DNA of 62,663 nucleotides from Magnetospirillum fulvum MGU-K5 (GCF_000442515.1 NZ_AQPH01000014.1:1-62663); one strand, 5' to 3'. Counted from the stretch's first letter, positions 1-8,937 are shown. The notes: generated from the sequence alone by a model not told the origin. A program made the numbers and translations.

Positions 1-462
1 GGCGAGTCCCAAGCCCGAAGTTAGCCCGCAGAGGCGGCGACGCAATTCGCGCTTGTTGGCCAGGGCGACGGCATGTCCGGGATGAGTGGGGTCGGGGAAC
101 TCGATCGCGGTGTTGACGAAGGCGCAGCCGCGATAATCCGGGCTGGAAATCCGTTTGGCCAAGGCATTGAACAGGTCACGCAACTGGGCGCGGGGATTGC
201 CCGCGCTGGCCGCTGTCACATCGTCCCACCACAGCCAATAGCGCCGGTTGCGGTCGGCAAGGAACGCCGCGACCAGATCGTCCTTAGAGGGGAATGAGCG
301 GTAGAGGCTCATTTTCGCGACCCCCGCCTTTTCGATCACCGCCTCGATGCCGACGGCGCGAATTCCCTCCCGGTAAAACAAATCCGCCGCTGCGGCCAGG
401 ATGCGGTCGCGGGCACAGGGTTTGCCGTTACAGTCAGACGGGTGCGTTTTGGTGGTGTTCAT
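1..462 (-). CDS. TetR family transcriptional regulator (3' end outside window)
   Basis: The reverse strand is open from an ATG at 462 to the window edge, giving 154 residues with no stop. An N-terminal TetR helix-turn-helix lies at about residues 15-62 (RILAAAADLFYREG ... GVAKMSLYRSFPSKDDL), followed by the start of the ligand-binding helical domain. It is divergent from an MFS transporter gene at 578, the classic repressor/exporter pair, and a near-perfect palindrome sits between them. Likely role: ligand-relieved repressor of that transporter and of itself. The ligand cannot be told. The C-terminus is missing only because the window ends. Confidence 0.9.
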   Translation of the reverse strand, partial: MNTTKTHPSDCNGKPCARDRILAAAADLFYREGIRAVGIEAVIEKAGVAKMSLYRSFPSKDDLVAAFLADRNRRYWLWWDDVTAASAGNPRAQLRDLFNALAKRISSPDYRGCAFVNTAIEFPDPTHPGHAVALANKRELRRRLCGLTSGLGLA

Positions 463-485
463 CGTGGTTCCGGTCACATCATCGA

Positions 486-539
486 TTGACAATGATAGGA
501 ACCCCTGTGTATCGGTGCAAGGAGTAGACCGATCTGTCT
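486..539 (+). promoter_or_regulatory. Candidate promoter and TetR-type operator
   Basis: A -35-like TTGACA at 486-491 is followed after 16 bases by a weak TGTATC at 508-513. At 526-539 AGACCGATCTGTCT is an inverted repeat with one mismatched pair (AGAC-n-GATC-n-GTCT). It lies in the 115-bp gap between the divergent TetR and MFS genes. Palindromes of this size with central GATC are common for TetR proteins. The promoter half is much less sure than the palindrome. Confidence 0.5.
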
Positions 540-577
540 CATTTTATCCCCGTCTCTCCGCGATCGCCGAGGTTCCG

Positions 578-1840
578 ATGTCGCTGTTTCCTACCTTTCA
601 CCGGATACATTTCGGCTGGATCGTCGCCGGGCTGACCTTCGTCACCCTGCTGGTGGCGGCGGGGATTCGCTCGGCCCCCGGGGTGATGATGGTGCCGCTC
701 GAAACCGAGTTCGGTTGGAGCCGGGCCACGATCTCGGTGGCGATTTCGGTCAATCTGGTTCTGTACGGGCTGATGGCACCGTTTGCCGCCGCCTTGATGG
801 ATCGGTTCGGGGTGCGCCAGACGATAGTGGTGGCCCTGTCGGTGCTGGCGATCGGTGTTGCGACCACGACGGCGATGGGGGCGCCGTGGCAAATGGTCGT
901 GTTGTGGGGAATCGTCGTCGGGTCCGGGTCGGGCAGCATCGCCCTGGTGCTGGGGGCGACGGTGGTGACTCGCTGGTTCGATGCCTGGCGCGGAACGGTG
1001 ATGGGGGTGCTGTCGGCGGCCAACGCCACCGGGCAATTGGTGTTTCTGCCTTTGATGGCGCTGGCGGTTCAGCATTGGGGGTGGCGTGTCGCCGTTCTGT
1101 TGATCGCGGCGGCGGCGGCTTTGTTGGTGCCGGTGGTCTGGGTGCTGATGCGCGAGCGTCCGGCTGATCTCGGCTTGTGGCCGGTGGGGGCGAGTGAAGC
1201 GCCGCCTGCGCTGCCGTCTCACGGTAATCCGGCCTGGACCGCGATCGTGGCGTTGGGCGAGGGTTTGCGCTCGCGCGATTTCTGGCTGCTGGCCGGGGGA
1301 TTCTTCGTCTGCGGCCTCTCGACCAATGGTCTGATCGGCACTCACCTGATCCCGGCCTGTTTCGATCATGGTATCCCCGAAGTCCGGGCGGCCGGGCTGC
1401 TTGCCCTGATGGGGGCGTTCGATCTGGTTGGGACCACGTTGTCGGGGTGGCTGTCCGATCGGTGGGATTCTCGCCGTTTGTTGTTCTGGTATTATGGGTT
1501 GCGCGGACTCTCGCTGATCTTTCTCGATGCCGCTTTCGGTCCCGATGTGTTCGGTCTGTGGCTGTTTGCGGTGTTTTACGGTCTGGACTGGATCGCCACC
1601 GTGCCGCCGACGGTCAAGCTGGCTGCCCAATCGTTCGGGCGCGAGCGGGCCGGGGTGATGTTTGGCTGGATCTTTGCTGCCCATCAAATCGGGGCGGCGG
1701 TCGCCGCGTTTGGGGCGGGGTGGATACGAACCGACCTGGGGGATTACTGGCTGGCCTTCGTGATTTCGGGTGTTGCCTGCCTGCTCGCCGCGGTGATGTC
1801 GTTGATGGTCGGGCGCCGTGTCAAGCTTGAGTCGGCATAG
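578..1840 (+). CDS. MFS transporter
   Basis: 420 residues from ATG 578. The chain is strongly hydrophobic, with about 12 predicted membrane segments, beginning HFGWIVAGLTFVTLLVAAG. The loop-2/3 motif GLMAPFAAALMDRFGVRQT matches the MFS signature, and the second half repeats the pattern (GTTLSGWLSDRWDSRR). This arrangement resembles the oxalate/formate antiporter-like or monocarboxylate branch of the superfamily. The ATG at 578 is chosen because translation further upstream would run through the operator region and lacks hydrophobic character. The substrate is unknown. The divergent TetR gene probably controls it. Confidence 0.88.
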   Translation: MSLFPTFHRIHFGWIVAGLTFVTLLVAAGIRSAPGVMMVPLETEFGWSRATISVAISVNLVLYGLMAPFAAALMDRFGVRQTIVVALSVLAIGVATTTAMGAPWQMVVLWGIVVGSGSGSIALVLGATVVTRWFDAWRGTVMGVLSAANATGQLVFLPLMALAVQHWGWRVAVLLIAAAAALLVPVVWVLMRERPADLGLWPVGASEAPPALPSHGNPAWTAIVALGEGLRSRDFWLLAGGFFVCGLSTNGLIGTHLIPACFDHGIPEVRAAGLLALMGAFDLVGTTLSGWLSDRWDSRRLLFWYYGLRGLSLIFLDAAFGPDVFGLWLFAVFYGLDWIATVPPTVKLAAQSFGRERAGVMFGWIFAAHQIGAAVAAFGAGWIRTDLGDYWLAFVISGVACLLAAVMSLMVGRRVKLESA

Positions 1841-1883
1841 AAAGAAATCAATATAAGGCATTGAATATAAAACAACATTCATC

Positions 1884-1901
1884 GCACACACTCCCGTGTG
1901 C
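1884..1901. promoter_or_regulatory. Inverted repeat in AT-rich gap before the aminotransferase gene
   Basis: GCACAC (1884-1889) and GTGTGC (1896-1901) form a perfect 6-bp inverted repeat around a 6-base centre. It sits in the 134-bp AT-rich gap between the MFS stop and the aminotransferase start. No T-run follows, so an operator is as likely as a transcription stop. Nothing else is recognisable in this gap. Confidence 0.3.
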
Positions 1902-1974
1902 AACGATAGGGTGCGTGCCTCATTTAAATCAGTTACTCTAGTAGCTTGTCGTCTTTGGCCGGAGAGTTCGGCGC

Positions 1975-3138
1975 GTGCATCCCGTTTTTGCAACCTGCGG
2001 CACCTCGGTCTTTGAAGAGATGTCGCGTCTGTCCGCCGCTCATGGCGCGATCAATCTCGGTCAAGGCTTTCCGGTGGGGATGGAACCGCCGGAGGTGCTT
2101 GCCGCCGCCGCCCGCGCTATGAACGAGGTGTCGCACCAATACCCGCCGATGATGGGGATGCCGGTCCTGCGTCAGGCAGTGGCCGAGGCCAATCGTCGCT
2201 TTTGGGGCCTTGACGTCGATTGGGAGACCGAGGTGCTGATCACCTCGGGCGCGACCGAGGCGCTGGCAGATTGTTTTTTCGCCCTGCTCAATCCGGGCGA
2301 TGAAGTGATCGTCTTCCAACCTGCTTATGACAGTTACGGGGTGGCGATCCGCCGTGCCGGGGGCGTGCCGGTGCCGATCCGGCTTGACCCGCCGGATTGG
2401 GATTTGCCGCGTCAGCGGATTGTCGATGCGATCACGCCGCGCACCCGACTGATCGTTCTCAACAGCCCGATGAACCCGATCGGAAAGGTATTCGACCGCG
2501 ACGAACTAGCCTTTCTCGCCGATCTGCTTGATCGTCACGATCTGATCGCGGTCTGCGACGAGGTCTATGAGCACATCACCTTTGACGATGCGCTCCATAT
2601 CCCGCTGATGACACTGCCCCAGGCGCGCGAGCGCTGCTTGCGGATCGGGTCGGCGGGCAAGACGTTTTCGGTCACCGGGTGGAAGGTCGGCTATGTCACC
2701 GCTCCGCCCGCTCTGCTGGGGCCGGTTGCCCGGGCTCACCAGTTCCTGACCTTCACCACGCCGCCGATGCTGCAAAGCGCCGTCGCGGTCGGACTGGGGC
2801 TGGGGAACGATTATTTCGACGGGCTGAAGGCGACGTTGCGCCAGCGTCGCGACGTGTTGGCGGCCGGATTGCGCGGGTTGGGAATCGAGGTGTTGCCCTG
2901 CGATGGCACCTACTTCCTCTGCGCCGGGATAACTGGTCTTGGGGATGACGATCATGCCCTGTGCCGCCGCCTGACCGCCGAAGCCGGAATCGCCGCTATT
3001 CCCCTCAGCAGCTTTTACGAAGACCGGGCTGTCCGCTCCCACCTCCGGTTCTGTTTCGCCAAGGAAACCGTCGATCTGGAGCGGGCGGTGGTGCGGATCG
3101 AATCCTGGCTTGGTCAAAGACAAAGGAGAGCGATATGA
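1975..3138 (+). CDS. Class I/II pyridoxal-phosphate aminotransferase
   Basis: 387 residues, the usual size for fold-type I aminotransferases. Visible hallmarks are the cofactor glycine loop (LITSGATEALADCF), the NSPMNPIGKVF segment, the CDEVYEH motif, and the Schiff-base lysine K229 in SAGKTFSVTGWKVGY. The pattern fits the kynurenine/methionine aminotransferase (YbdL, KAT) or DapC-like group. It transfers an amino group between an amino acid and a 2-oxo acid in the cytoplasm; exact substrate unknown. Its stop overlaps the ATG of the copper chaperone gene by four bases (ATGA), so the two are translationally coupled although no shared function is evident. Confidence 0.9.
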   Translation: MHPVFATCGTSVFEEMSRLSAAHGAINLGQGFPVGMEPPEVLAAAARAMNEVSHQYPPMMGMPVLRQAVAEANRRFWGLDVDWETEVLITSGATEALADCFFALLNPGDEVIVFQPAYDSYGVAIRRAGGVPVPIRLDPPDWDLPRQRIVDAITPRTRLIVLNSPMNPIGKVFDRDELAFLADLLDRHDLIAVCDEVYEHITFDDALHIPLMTLPQARERCLRIGSAGKTFSVTGWKVGYVTAPPALLGPVARAHQFLTFTTPPMLQSAVAVGLGLGNDYFDGLKATLRQRRDVLAAGLRGLGIEVLPCDGTYFLCAGITGLGDDDHALCRRLTAEAGIAAIPLSSFYEDRAVRSHLRFCFAKETVDLERAVVRIESWLGQRQRRAI

Positions 3139-3605
3139 AGCGTTTCCTCGGTGCCGTGGGCGCTGTGATCCTGGGCATGGCCGCGTTGCCCGCCTTGGCG
3201 GGCGAGATCGAGATCGGCAATGCTACCCTGCGGCCTCCGGTGGTGGCGGGGGGGAATGGAGCGGCTTTTTTCACGATCACCAATCACGGCCCGGCTGACC
3301 GTCTGATCGCTGCTGCTGCCACCGCTGCCCGCTCGGTCGAGTTGCACACCCATATCCGCGACGGAGACGTGCTGCGGATGCGCAAGGTCGATGCGATTGC
3401 GGTGCCCGCGCAGGGGCAGGCCGAGTTGAAGCCGGGCGGCGACCATGTGATGCTGTTCGGACTGGACCCGGCGGCGACCGGTCCCGGCGCCCATGTGCCA
3501 CTGACCCTGACCTTCGAACGGGCGGGAGATATCCAGATCGAGGTTCCGGTCGCGGCTTTGCCTGCGGCGGCTTCCGGGCATCATGGAGCGCATGGTGATC
3601 AATAA
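3135..3605 (+). CDS. Periplasmic copper chaperone PCuAC-like protein
   Basis: 156 residues beginning with a clear Sec signal peptide (MKRFLGAVGAVILGMAALPALA). The mature part has the PCuAC/DUF461 copper site: histidines at H71/H73, a following RMRKV methionine, and GGDHVMLFGL near the end. Such proteins bind Cu(I) and pass it to the CuA or CuB centre of cytochrome oxidase together with Sco. A Sco gene overlaps the 3' end, which supports this role. The start at 3135 has AGGAGAG just upstream and overlaps the previous stop. The tail GHHGAHGD may add metal ligands. Confidence 0.9.
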   Translation: MKRFLGAVGAVILGMAALPALAGEIEIGNATLRPPVVAGGNGAAFFTITNHGPADRLIAAAATAARSVELHTHIRDGDVLRMRKVDAIAVPAQGQAELKPGGDHVMLFGLDPAATGPGAHVPLTLTFERAGDIQIEVPVAALPAAASGHHGAHGDQ

Positions 3606-4206
3606 CACGGTTAAGGCCGCGGGCCTGATCGCCGTTCTGGCCGTCTTGCTGATCCTGGTGGCGGCGCTCAATCCCGGTTTGTCCGAACGGATCAGCCAGG
3701 GGTTGGCGCTGGTCACATCGCCCCGGCTTGATACCGGGTTCACCCTGACCGATCCGACCGGAAAGACCGTTACCGACCGCGATTATCGTGGTCGGTATAT
3801 GCTAGTCTTTTTCGGCTATACGTTCTGCCCCGACGTCTGTCCGACCACTTTGACCGTTCTGGCCGGAGCGCTCGACCATCTCGACGCGGCGACCGCCGCC
3901 AAGATCGTGCCGGTTTTCGTTTCGCTCGATCCCGAGCGCGACAGTCCGGCGGTGATGGGGCAGTACGTCGCCGCCTTCAGCCCCGCGATCGTCGGCCTGA
4001 CCGGCAGTGCCGATGCGATCGCCCAGGTCAAGAAAAGCTATCGGGTCTATTCCGCCAAGGTCGAAGGCAGCGCCCCCGATCTCTACACCATCGACCATTC
4101 GGCGTTGCTGTATCTGATCGGCCCCGATGGGCGCTTTCGTGCCACCATCGATCCCGGTCATTCCGCCGCGGGTCTGGCGGCGGAACTTTCCCGCGCGGTG
4201 CAATAG
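3583..4206 (+). CDS. SCO1/SenC family copper-thioredoxin protein
   Basis: 207 residues: an N-terminal membrane anchor (AAGLIAVLAVLLILVAAL) and a periplasmic thioredoxin fold. The copper ligands of the family are visible: C82 and C86 in FCPDVC and H172 in IDHSALLYL. Sco proteins deliver or reduce copper for the CuA site of cytochrome c oxidase. The reading frame starts inside the PCuAC gene (23-bp overlap), so the two are co-expressed. The first ATG is used; a start a few codons later (ATG of MVINN) is possible. No oxidase genes are in the window. Confidence 0.92.
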   Translation: MERMVINNTVKAAGLIAVLAVLLILVAALNPGLSERISQGLALVTSPRLDTGFTLTDPTGKTVTDRDYRGRYMLVFFGYTFCPDVCPTTLTVLAGALDHLDAATAAKIVPVFVSLDPERDSPAVMGQYVAAFSPAIVGLTGSADAIAQVKKSYRVYSAKVEGSAPDLYTIDHSALLYLIGPDGRFRATIDPGHSAAGLAAELSRAVQ

Positions 4207-4212
4207 GGGCCG

Positions 4213-5472
4213 TCAGTCCGGCTCGGTTTCGCTGGCGCGGCGTTGCCGTTCAACGCGCAAGCGGGGCAGGTGGCGGTGAAACAGGAGTCCGGCGGCGGCG
4301 CAGATCAGGCCGCCCAGCGCGACCGTCGGCGGTGCCCCGACTCGTCCCGCCAATATACCGGACAGCAGGGCGCCGAACGGGGTCATCCCGATAAACATAA
4401 TCGAGTACAGCGCCATGGTGCGCCCCCGATAGCGGTCGGGGACCATCATCTGGATCAAGGTGTTCGAGGACGCCATCTGAACCATGAAGCAAAAGCCGGT
4501 GCAGACCAGGATCGCGGCCGACAGCCAGAACCAAGGCGACAGGCTGAACAGCACCAGCGACAGCCCAAACCCGACTGAGCCATAGGCGACCCAGGTCTCC
4601 AGCCCATGGAGTTTGCTGCGGGTTGCTAGCAGCATCGCGGCACAGAGCGCTCCCAACCCTGACGCACTCATCAAGATGCCCAATCCGGCCGCACCGCCGC
4701 CCAGGATGCGGTCGGCGAAGATCGGCATCAGCACGGTGTAGGAGATTCCCATCAGGCTGGCGATGCCGAGCAACAGCATCAAGGCACGGATCGGGCCGTG
4801 CCCGGCGACAAAAGCGACGCCTTCGCGGATATTGAACAGCACGCTGCCGGAACTCGGTTGTCTTGGCTCAGGGTGGCGGCGCATCGCCAGGAGCCCGGCG
4901 ATCACCGCCAGATAGCTGACCGCATTGACGGTGAAACACCATCCTTCTCCACCCGCCGCCACCACCAGTCCGGCGATGGCCGGACCGAACAGGCGGGCAC
5001 CGTTGAACAGCGAGGAATTGAGAGCGATCGCGTTGGGCAGATCGTCGCGCCCGACCATCTCGACAATGAAGGCTTGGCGGGCCGGGATGTCGAAGGCGTT
5101 GGACACGCCCAAAAGCGCGGCCAGGGTGAACAATTCCCACACCTGGACCCGTTCGGTCAGTGTCAGAACGGCGAGGACCGCCGCCAGCACCATCGCGCTG
5201 GTCTGGGTTATCAACATGATGCGGTGGCGGTCAAAGCGGTCGGCGACGACACCGCCCAGGGTGGCGAGCAGAAAGACTGGACCCTGGGAGGCGAATCCCA
5301 TCAATCCCAGCAGTTCTGCCGAGCCGGTCAGACGGTAGACCAGCCACGATTGCGCCACGGTCTGCATCCAGGTGCCGATCAGCGAGATCAGTTGACCGGC
5401 GAAGAACAGCCGGTAATTGCGGTGATGCAGGGCGCGGGCAAGCAGGGCAAGTTTGGGGGGTGGATTGGTCAT
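4213..5472 (-). CDS. MFS transporter, EntS/DHA3-like exporter
   Basis: 419 residues from ATG 5472 (MTNPPPKLALLARALHHRNYRLFFAGQ). The opening NYRLFFAGQLISLIGTWMQTVAQSWLVYRLT and GGVVADRFDRHRIMLI are typical of the MFS_3 group, which includes enterobactin exporter EntS and macrolide exporters. About 12 membrane segments. It probably exports a small hydrophobic compound or siderophore; the substrate cannot be fixed. It converges on sco with six bases between stops, and a 9-bp-arm inverted repeat lies just upstream of its start. An earlier in-frame start exists but would place that repeat inside the coding region. Confidence 0.87.
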   Translation of the reverse strand: MTNPPPKLALLARALHHRNYRLFFAGQLISLIGTWMQTVAQSWLVYRLTGSAELLGLMGFASQGPVFLLATLGGVVADRFDRHRIMLITQTSAMVLAAVLAVLTLTERVQVWELFTLAALLGVSNAFDIPARQAFIVEMVGRDDLPNAIALNSSLFNGARLFGPAIAGLVVAAGGEGWCFTVNAVSYLAVIAGLLAMRRHPEPRQPSSGSVLFNIREGVAFVAGHGPIRALMLLLGIASLMGISYTVLMPIFADRILGGGAAGLGILMSASGLGALCAAMLLATRSKLHGLETWVAYGSVGFGLSLVLFSLSPWFWLSAAILVCTGFCFMVQMASSNTLIQMMVPDRYRGRTMALYSIMFIGMTPFGALLSGILAGRVGAPPTVALGGLICAAAGLLFHRHLPRLRVERQRRASETEPD

Positions 5473-5508
5473 GGCCGACCCATCAGCGCCCGAAGCCGGG
5501 CTGTAGGT

Positions 5509-5533
5509 CAAGTGTCGAGTTGTCCGACACTTG
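5509..5533. promoter_or_regulatory. Perfect 9-bp-arm inverted repeat, candidate operator
   Basis: CAAGTGTCG (5509-5517) and CGACACTTG (5525-5533) are perfect inverted repeats around seven bases. The site is 37 bp upstream of the leftward MFS gene and 137 bp before the rightward binding-protein gene. Its size and position suit a dimeric repressor. No regulator gene adjoins it, so the protein that binds is unknown. Confidence 0.5.
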
Positions 5534-5669
5534 GGTCCGGTCGAGCTTGCCCGCATCGCTTGTCTTGGCTGGTACGATGTCGGAAAATAATACAATATCG
5601 GAGCCAGTGCGAAGGGTGAGCGCTGTTAATCGCGGGCGGATCGCAATCACGCTGGCGAAGGGGGGATGG

Positions 5670-6488
5670 ATGTCGGTTTGCTACCGATGGTGGGCGTCAC
5701 GGCCTGTCATTGTATTGACTTTTCTTCTGACCGTCTTCGCCTTCGGTGCTCCCGCCCAGGCGGCCGATAATCGTGAATCGACGATTTACCAGCGCGGCGT
5801 TCTGCGTGTCTGCATCTGGCCCGATTATTACTCGATCACTTTCCGCAATCCCCGCACCGGGACGTTGGAAGGAATCGATATCGACATGGCGCGGGCCTTT
5901 GCCGCCGATCTGGGGGTGTCGGTGGCGTTCATCGAAAGCTCGTTCGCCCGTCTGATCGAAAACCTGTCCGGCAATGCCTGCGACATCGCGATGCATGCCG
6001 TTGGGGTCAGGGCTGATCGCGCCGCCCATGTCGCCTTCAGCGCCCCCACTTTGATCAGCGGCATCTATGCCGTCACCATCCGCGATCATCCGACCATCCA
6101 TACCTGGGCCGATATCGATCGTCCCGGTATCGTCGTGGTGGTGCAAAAGGGGACCTATATGGAACCCGAAATGCGCCGCCGTCTGGTTCACGCAGAATTG
6201 CGGGTGGTTTCCGCGATCCAGGAACGCGAGCGCGAAGTCGAAAGCGGCCGCGCCGATGTTTTCATGACCGATTACCCCTATGGTCGGCGGATGGCCGATC
6301 TGACCGACTGGGCATTGCTGATCGAACCGCCGGTGCCTGTAGCGCCGACCGCGTATGCTTATGCGCTGCCCAAGAACGAGCCGGCCTGGCTGGACCGGGT
6401 CAATCGCTTCGTTGCCTCGGTCAAGGCTGACGGACGCCTGCGCACCGCGGCCGAGCGCCATCGTCTGCTGCCGATTTTGGCCGAATAG
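5670..6488 (+). CDS. Periplasmic solute-binding protein, family 3
   Basis: 272 residues with a signal peptide (PVIVLTFLLTVFAFGAPAQA). The mature chain opens with RGVLRVCIWPDYYSITFRNP and GIDIDMARAFAADLG, the standard start of family 3 (amino-acid-type) binding proteins, and has the usual two-lobe length. No permease or ATPase gene is nearby. Instead, the next gene 13 bp downstream is a sensor kinase with an extracytoplasmic region, so this protein may present a ligand to that kinase rather than feed a transporter. The start at 5670 follows a GGGGGG-rich Shine-Dalgarno-like stretch; longer starts would bury the signal peptide. Confidence 0.85.
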   Translation: MSVCYRWWASRPVIVLTFLLTVFAFGAPAQAADNRESTIYQRGVLRVCIWPDYYSITFRNPRTGTLEGIDIDMARAFAADLGVSVAFIESSFARLIENLSGNACDIAMHAVGVRADRAAHVAFSAPTLISGIYAVTIRDHPTIHTWADIDRPGIVVVVQKGTYMEPEMRRRLVHAELRVVSAIQEREREVESGRADVFMTDYPYGRRMADLTDWALLIEPPVPVAPTAYAYALPKNEPAWLDRVNRFVASVKADGRLRTAAERHRLLPILAE

Positions 6489-6501
6489 CCAAGGAGTGGG
6501 G

Positions 6502-8580
6502 ATGGCTCGTCCGCTGCCGCCGCCCACCCCACCTTCCGCTGCGGGTCCCGCCGTCGCCTCGCGTCTGCGAGTCGCCAGACCGTTATGGATCGCCGGATTC
6601 CTGGCCTTCTCGGTGGCGGGATTGTTCGCCGCAGCGGTGGCGGTCTCGTTGCGCGACGCAATCGACCATCAGGGGGAGAGCGCCCGTCTGGTCGCTGCTC
6701 TGGCCGAGGAAAGCCTGACTCGCAGTCTTGAATCGACCGAAAGCACCTTGGCCGCGATCGGCTCGATCGTGCGAAACCCAAACAATAACGGGGCATTGCG
6801 GCAGGCGTTCGAACAATCGCTTCGCTTTGCGCCGCATCTGCGGCAAGTGGTGGTGATCCATCGCGACGGTCGCGTGCTGGCCGACAGCGCCAACCGATCG
6901 GTGGGGGCCACAATCGATTTGGAGCGGTTGGGGTTTCACACCGGACTCGGTGCTGACAGGGCACATGATCCGACTCAGCTTGATCTGGGTGGTGAAGTCA
7001 CCGGACGGTACCTTCCCCTGCTCAACATGCCGCCGGATCTGTCACCCCGCAGCATCGTTCCGGTTGCCCTGGCCGCCGGTCCCGATTTCGTTGTGGTCGG
7101 CGCGCTCAATCCCACCCATCTGCTGCGCCGGTTGTCGTCGTCCGGGCTGGGACCATCCAGTTCGGTACAGTTAACCCGGCTTGATGGGCATCCGATTCTG
7201 ACCGCCGAGGACCCCCAACGGTCGGTTCTTGCCAACGGGCGAGGAGTATCGCTGATGCCCGCGGTCGATCAGGGGCTCCAGTCCGGGATGTTGCCACTGT
7301 CCGGTCCGGGAGAGGCGGGGGTGGCGGCGTTCCGTCTTTCCTCGCATTACCCTCTGGCGGTGGTGGCGGCGATCTCGCGCCAGGACGGGATTGAAACATG
7401 GCTGCGCAATAGCGGAATCCTGCTGTTCTGGGGGGCGGTGTCGCTGGGCGGCCTGCTGGTCGGTGGCGGATTGTTGCTGCGCGAGATGGTGCGGCGGATC
7501 AGCCTGCAAGACGAGGTGCGGTTGCTGGGGCTAACTCAGACCGTGTTCGCCCATTCGGCCGAGGCGATGCTGATCACCGGCGAAGACGATCGCATCCTCG
7601 CCGCCAATCCGGTCTTTGCGACATTGACCGGCTTAGACGCGGCGGCCTTGGTCGGGCGTTCTCCCGCCGAATTCCTGGAGATGGATTCCGTCGCGGCGGT
7701 GGGAGACGGCCCCTCGCACTGGCGGCTGCGCTCGGCATCCGGGTCTTCGCGTGCCGTCACTCTGACCCGTGCGCCGCTGGGCAGCGGTACCGTGATCATG
7801 ACCTTAAACGACATTACCGAGCGGATTGACAATGAACGTCGTCTGCAAGACGCTCTGCGCCAGGCAGAATTCGCCAATCGGGCCAAAAGTGAGTTTCTGG
7901 CCGCGATGAGCCATGAATTGCGCACGCCGTTAAACGCGATCCTGGGCTTTTCCGAGATTATCCGCGACGAATTGGGCGGGCCGGTCGATCCGGCATTGTG
8001 CCGCGATTATGTCACCGATATCTATAACAGCGGCTCTCACCTGCGCGACATCATCAACGATCTGCTTGATCTCGCCCGGATCGAAGCGGGAAAGCACAAT
8101 CTGGTTCCCCAGCCGCTCGATATCGATGCCGAGATCGCCATCTGTGTCCGATTGGTACGGGAACGTGCCGCGCACCACCGGCTCACTCTGACAATTGTCC
8201 CGTGCTCTTGCCCCAACCGGGCGGTGCTGTATGCTGATCAGCGCGCTGTGCGTCAGATGCTGTTCAACTTGTTGTCGAACGCGATCAAGTTCACCCCACC
8301 GGGCGGAGATGTTACCGTGTCGTGCGATTGCGATCCCGATGGCTCGGTTCGGTTGGCGGTCAGCGACAGCGGGATCGGGATCGCGCCCGAACTGCACGAG
8401 GTCGTGTTCCATGCCTATGAACGGGTGCCCAACAATGTGGTCCGCAAGATCGAGGGCAGCGGGCTTGGCCTTGCGCTGGTGCGGACGATGATGAACCAGC
8501 ATGGCGGATCGGTGACGTTGGTGAGCACCCCCGGGGTCGGGTCAACCTTTACCCTGGTTTTCCCCCCGGGGGCTTGCTGA
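6502..8580 (+). CDS. PAS-containing sensor histidine kinase
   Basis: 692 residues. A first membrane helix at about 24-48 (LWIAGFLAFSVAGLFAAAVAV) is followed by an extracytoplasmic domain of about 250 residues of the double-Cache type, a second helix near 310 (ILLFWGAVSLGGLLVGGGLLL), a PAS domain at about 345-450, the phospho-acceptor helix with H471 in AMSHELRTPLNAILGFSEI, and an ATPase domain (NLLSNAIKF, DSGIGI, GSGLGLALV). It is a membrane two-component kinase. The preceding binding-protein gene suggests what it may sense. No response regulator lies beside it. AAGGAG precedes ATG 6502. Confidence 0.92.
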   Translation: MARPLPPPTPPSAAGPAVASRLRVARPLWIAGFLAFSVAGLFAAAVAVSLRDAIDHQGESARLVAALAEESLTRSLESTESTLAAIGSIVRNPNNNGALRQAFEQSLRFAPHLRQVVVIHRDGRVLADSANRSVGATIDLERLGFHTGLGADRAHDPTQLDLGGEVTGRYLPLLNMPPDLSPRSIVPVALAAGPDFVVVGALNPTHLLRRLSSSGLGPSSSVQLTRLDGHPILTAEDPQRSVLANGRGVSLMPAVDQGLQSGMLPLSGPGEAGVAAFRLSSHYPLAVVAAISRQDGIETWLRNSGILLFWGAVSLGGLLVGGGLLLREMVRRISLQDEVRLLGLTQTVFAHSAEAMLITGEDDRILAANPVFATLTGLDAAALVGRSPAEFLEMDSVAAVGDGPSHWRLRSASGSSRAVTLTRAPLGSGTVIMTLNDITERIDNERRLQDALRQAEFANRAKSEFLAAMSHELRTPLNAILGFSEIIRDELGGPVDPALCRDYVTDIYNSGSHLRDIINDLLDLARIEAGKHNLVPQPLDIDAEIAICVRLVRERAAHHRLTLTIVPCSCPNRAVLYADQRAVRQMLFNLLSNAIKFTPPGGDVTVSCDCDPDGSVRLAVSDSGIGIAPELHEVVFHAYERVPNNVVRKIEGSGLGLALVRTMMNQHGGSVTLVSTPGVGSTFTLVFPPGAC

Positions 8581-8589
8581 ACGCGGCGG

Positions 8590-8937
8590 TTAGAAGCACT
8601 CTTCCTCAAGCTTCTTCAACGCCTCCATCGCCACGTCATCGTCATGGTCCTCGAACAGTTCGACCATGTAATAGACGTGGGAGTGGAGCAACAGCAGCTT
8701 GTCGGTCGTCGCGGTCGCGCTGCTTTCGGCCAGTGCCAGCCGCTGACGGAAGCGGTCCCACAGGGCGTTATTCTTCGCCGGGTCGTCGATGTGGCGATAG
8801 AGATGGCCCAGCACCACCTCCATGTTGCCGTCGAAATCAATGCCGCGGAAGCTGATATAGCGATCGGGGTTGGCGGCGGACTCGTCCGCGGACAGAGAGA
8901 GCGAAGCCGGGGAAGACGTCATGGACGGTACCTTCAT
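8590..8937 (-). CDS. cowN: N2-fixation sustaining protein CowN
   Basis: 115 residues, acidic, no signal or membrane segment. The core [44 protein letters not shown] and C-terminal KLEEECF match what I recall of CowN, a small protein that lets Rhodospirillum rubrum and Rhodobacter fix N2 in the presence of CO by protecting nitrogenase. The upstream same-strand gene encodes an RcoM-like CO sensor, which fits. A second ATG at 8922 has AAGG eight bases ahead and may be the true start, giving 110 residues. No nitrogenase genes are in the window. Confidence 0.88.
   Translation of the reverse strand: MKVPSMTSSPASLSLSADESAANPDRYISFRGIDFDGNMEVVLGHLYRHIDDPAKNNALWDRFRQRLALAESSATATTDKLLLLHSHVYYMVELFEDHDDDVAMEALKKLEEECF

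Noticed and set aside
539-1993. 484-residue reverse-strand reading frame opposite the MFS transporter
   Set aside because: It is rich in Arg/His/Gln and lacks domain motifs, the usual product of reading a GC-rich gene backwards; the forward frame has clear MFS motifs.
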